Shown here piece by piece: positions 63,065 to 64,000 of a stretch of DNA of 64,000 nt. The stretch is from Bremerella sp. JC817. GTDB taxonomy: Bacteria > Planctomycetota > Planctomycetia > Pirellulales > Pirellulaceae. The stretch is taken from positions 62,001-126,000 of the forward strand of contig NZ_JBFEFG010000268.1 of assembly GCF_040718835.1 (NCBI RefSeq), written 5' to 3'. The notes below the pieces were generated by a model. That model did no database searches and was not told the DNA's origin. It saw only the letters and a program-made list of their open reading frames with translations. The first letter of the stretch is position 1. Each line of letters starts with the position of its first letter. The translations under genes were made by a program, and so were the position numbers.

Positions 63065-64000
63065 ATGAAATACTCGCAGGAGACGTTTCGTTCTCTCGTC
63101 TGGTGCGCCGTAGGTCTCGCCGCCGTGAGTGGCTGCCGTTCGACGGCTCCCAAGCCAGAAGTGTTCCACGACGACCAAGCCATCGCCACCGATATCGCCA
63201 AAGCGACCGAGTTGCCACCAGTTGCTTCCGAGATCGAACAGGTCAGTTTCGATCAACCTGAATCACTTCAGCAGGTTCAATTGACGTCTGCAAGTGAAAT
63301 CCCGGCGGTGCCATCGGTGCCACAAGAAGGTCTGACTTTGCAGGCCATCCAAGATTTGGCTTTGGCGAACAACCCTGCAATTATGGCGCTTTCGGCGACC
63401 GCTAATGCCGAGCAAGAGTATCAGTTCCAGGTCGGTCGTTCCGCCAATCCAGAGGTCGGATACGCTGCCAACCAGCTGGCGGACCAGGGAACCGACCAGC
63501 ACCTGGTCTATGTTCAACGAGAGTTCGTCACCGGCGGTAAGCTGCAGATGAATCAGGACGTGTTAGGGCATTCGGTCGAGGCCCAACGCTGGGAGGTCGA
63601 AACCCAGCGTTACCGCGTGATGACCGACGTACGGTTGAAGTTCGTTCAAGCCCTGGTCGCTCAACGACAGATGGAGATGATTGATGATTTCCACGGCGTT
63701 GTGACCAAAGGAGTAACCCTCGCCGAGCGCCGCTTCGATGCTCAAGAGGCCTCGCAGGCCGAAGTGCTGCAGGCAGAGATTCAAATGAACGAAGTGGAGG
63801 TGATGCGGCAGCAGGCCGAGTATCGCTGGAAGGCTGCCTGGAAAGAAATGGCCGCCGCCGCAGGTGTTCCGAATCTGGAGGTCACACCGCTCAGCGGTTC
63901 GCTGGAAGGTGGGTCGGCTGAACTCGACTGGGACACGGTCTACCTCGCTCTGTCGGACAAAAGTCCCGAGCTTCAGGCTGCGTTCAGTCGGGTACGGATG
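63065..64000 (+). CDS. TolC-family outer-membrane efflux protein, 3' end beyond window
   Basis: From ATG 63065, 312 codons stay open to the window edge. The product has a lipoprotein signal ('GLAAVSGC', Cys about residue 24), a linker, and then the outer-membrane efflux protein repeat: 'LTLQAIQDLALANNPAIMAL', 'QREFVTGGKLQMNQDVLGHS' and a long heptad-rich helical stretch with 'DAQEASQAEVLQAEIQMNEV'. The features match CzcC/CusC-like channels of metal RND systems. The adaptor and pump genes probably follow outside the window (inference), making this the start of a second metal-efflux operon. Confidence 0.85.
   Translation, partial: MKYSQETFRSLVWCAVGLAAVSGCRSTAPKPEVFHDDQAIATDIAKATELPPVASEIEQVSFDQPESLQQVQLTSASEIPAVPSVPQEGLTLQAIQDLALANNPAIMALSATANAEQEYQFQVGRSANPEVGYAANQLADQGTDQHLVYVQREFVTGGKLQMNQDVLGHSVEAQRWEVETQRYRVMTDVRLKFVQALVAQRQMEMIDDFHGVVTKGVTLAERRFDAQEASQAEVLQAEIQMNEVEVMRQQAEYRWKAAWKEMAAAAGVPNLEVTPLSGSLEGGSAELDWDTVYLALSDKSPELQAAFSRVRM

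Noticed and set aside
1..64000. tRNA, rRNA, CRISPR arrays, insertion sequences, prophage genes
   Set aside because: Reading both strands by eye I saw no cloverleaf-like sequence, regular direct-repeat array, transposase motif or phage structural gene. Short tRNA genes could still be missed without a covariance search.

Overview
The window looks like the chromosome of a planctomycete, most likely of the order Pirellulales (Blastopirellula/Bremerella/Rhodopirellula type). The grounds are family content: two DUF1559 pseudopilin-like proteins with the H-X9-DG motif, a planctomycete cytochrome/DUF1592 protein paired with a Tat-exported DUF1552 protein, an ECF sigma factor next to a receptor-like Ser/Thr kinase, an SHD1-WD40 protein, and many signal-peptide and lipoprotein genes. 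I found no rRNA, tRNA, CRISPR array, insertion sequence or phage gene. About 45 genes are supported. The first gene (sulfite reductase) and the last (TolC-type protein) run off the window.

Layout. 1-2.4 kb: partial sulfite reductase hemoprotein, divergent from a MocR-type regulator. 2.4-7.1 kb: drug-type RND permease and adaptor. 7.1-10.9 kb: ECF sigma factor and TPR-bearing Ser/Thr kinase. 11.0-12.3 kb: MFS transporter. 12.6-19.4 kb: an iron operon behind a strong Fur-box match, in the order DUF1559 protein, small lipoprotein, PepSY membrane protein, FecB/FecC/FecE-type ABC importer, SAM methyltransferase. 19.5-24.8 kb: heavy-metal RND system (small His-bearing exported protein, CzcB-type adaptor, CzcA-type pump). 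24.8-31.8 kb: surface polysaccharide genes (two GT4 glycosyltransferases, Wzm/Wzt-type ABC exporter, DegT aminotransferase, hexapeptide acyltransferase). 31.8-33.1 kb: MFS transporter, preceded by a hairpin-rich intergenic region.

33.8-47.4 kb is a long run of minus-strand genes. In transcription order: DUF1559 protein, small lipoprotein, sialidase/sialate O-acetylesterase fusion, N-acetylneuraminate lyase-type aldolase, a fused kelch mutarotase/Na+ symporter, an AGE-family 2-epimerase, an AraC/XylR-type regulator, and two tandem isoaspartyl peptidases. The first six form a coherent route: release and de-acetylate sialic acid, mutarotate and import it, cleave it to ManNAc and pyruvate, and epimerise ManNAc to GlcNAc.

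47.7-64.0 kb: an O-methyltransferase, a trypsin-like lipoprotein protease, an SHD1-WD40 protein, a translationally coupled SWIM zinc-finger/DUF6493 pair, the DUF1592/DUF1552 pair, an M19 dipeptidase, a Cys/His-rich exported protein and the start of a TolC-type gene, probably the beginning of a second metal-efflux operon.

The most interesting pattern is that two unrelated nutrient operons (iron and sialic acid) each begin with a homologous pair: a DUF1559 pseudopilin-like protein plus a transthyretin-like lipoprotein. I infer a nutrient-specific surface module that is co-regulated with its importer.
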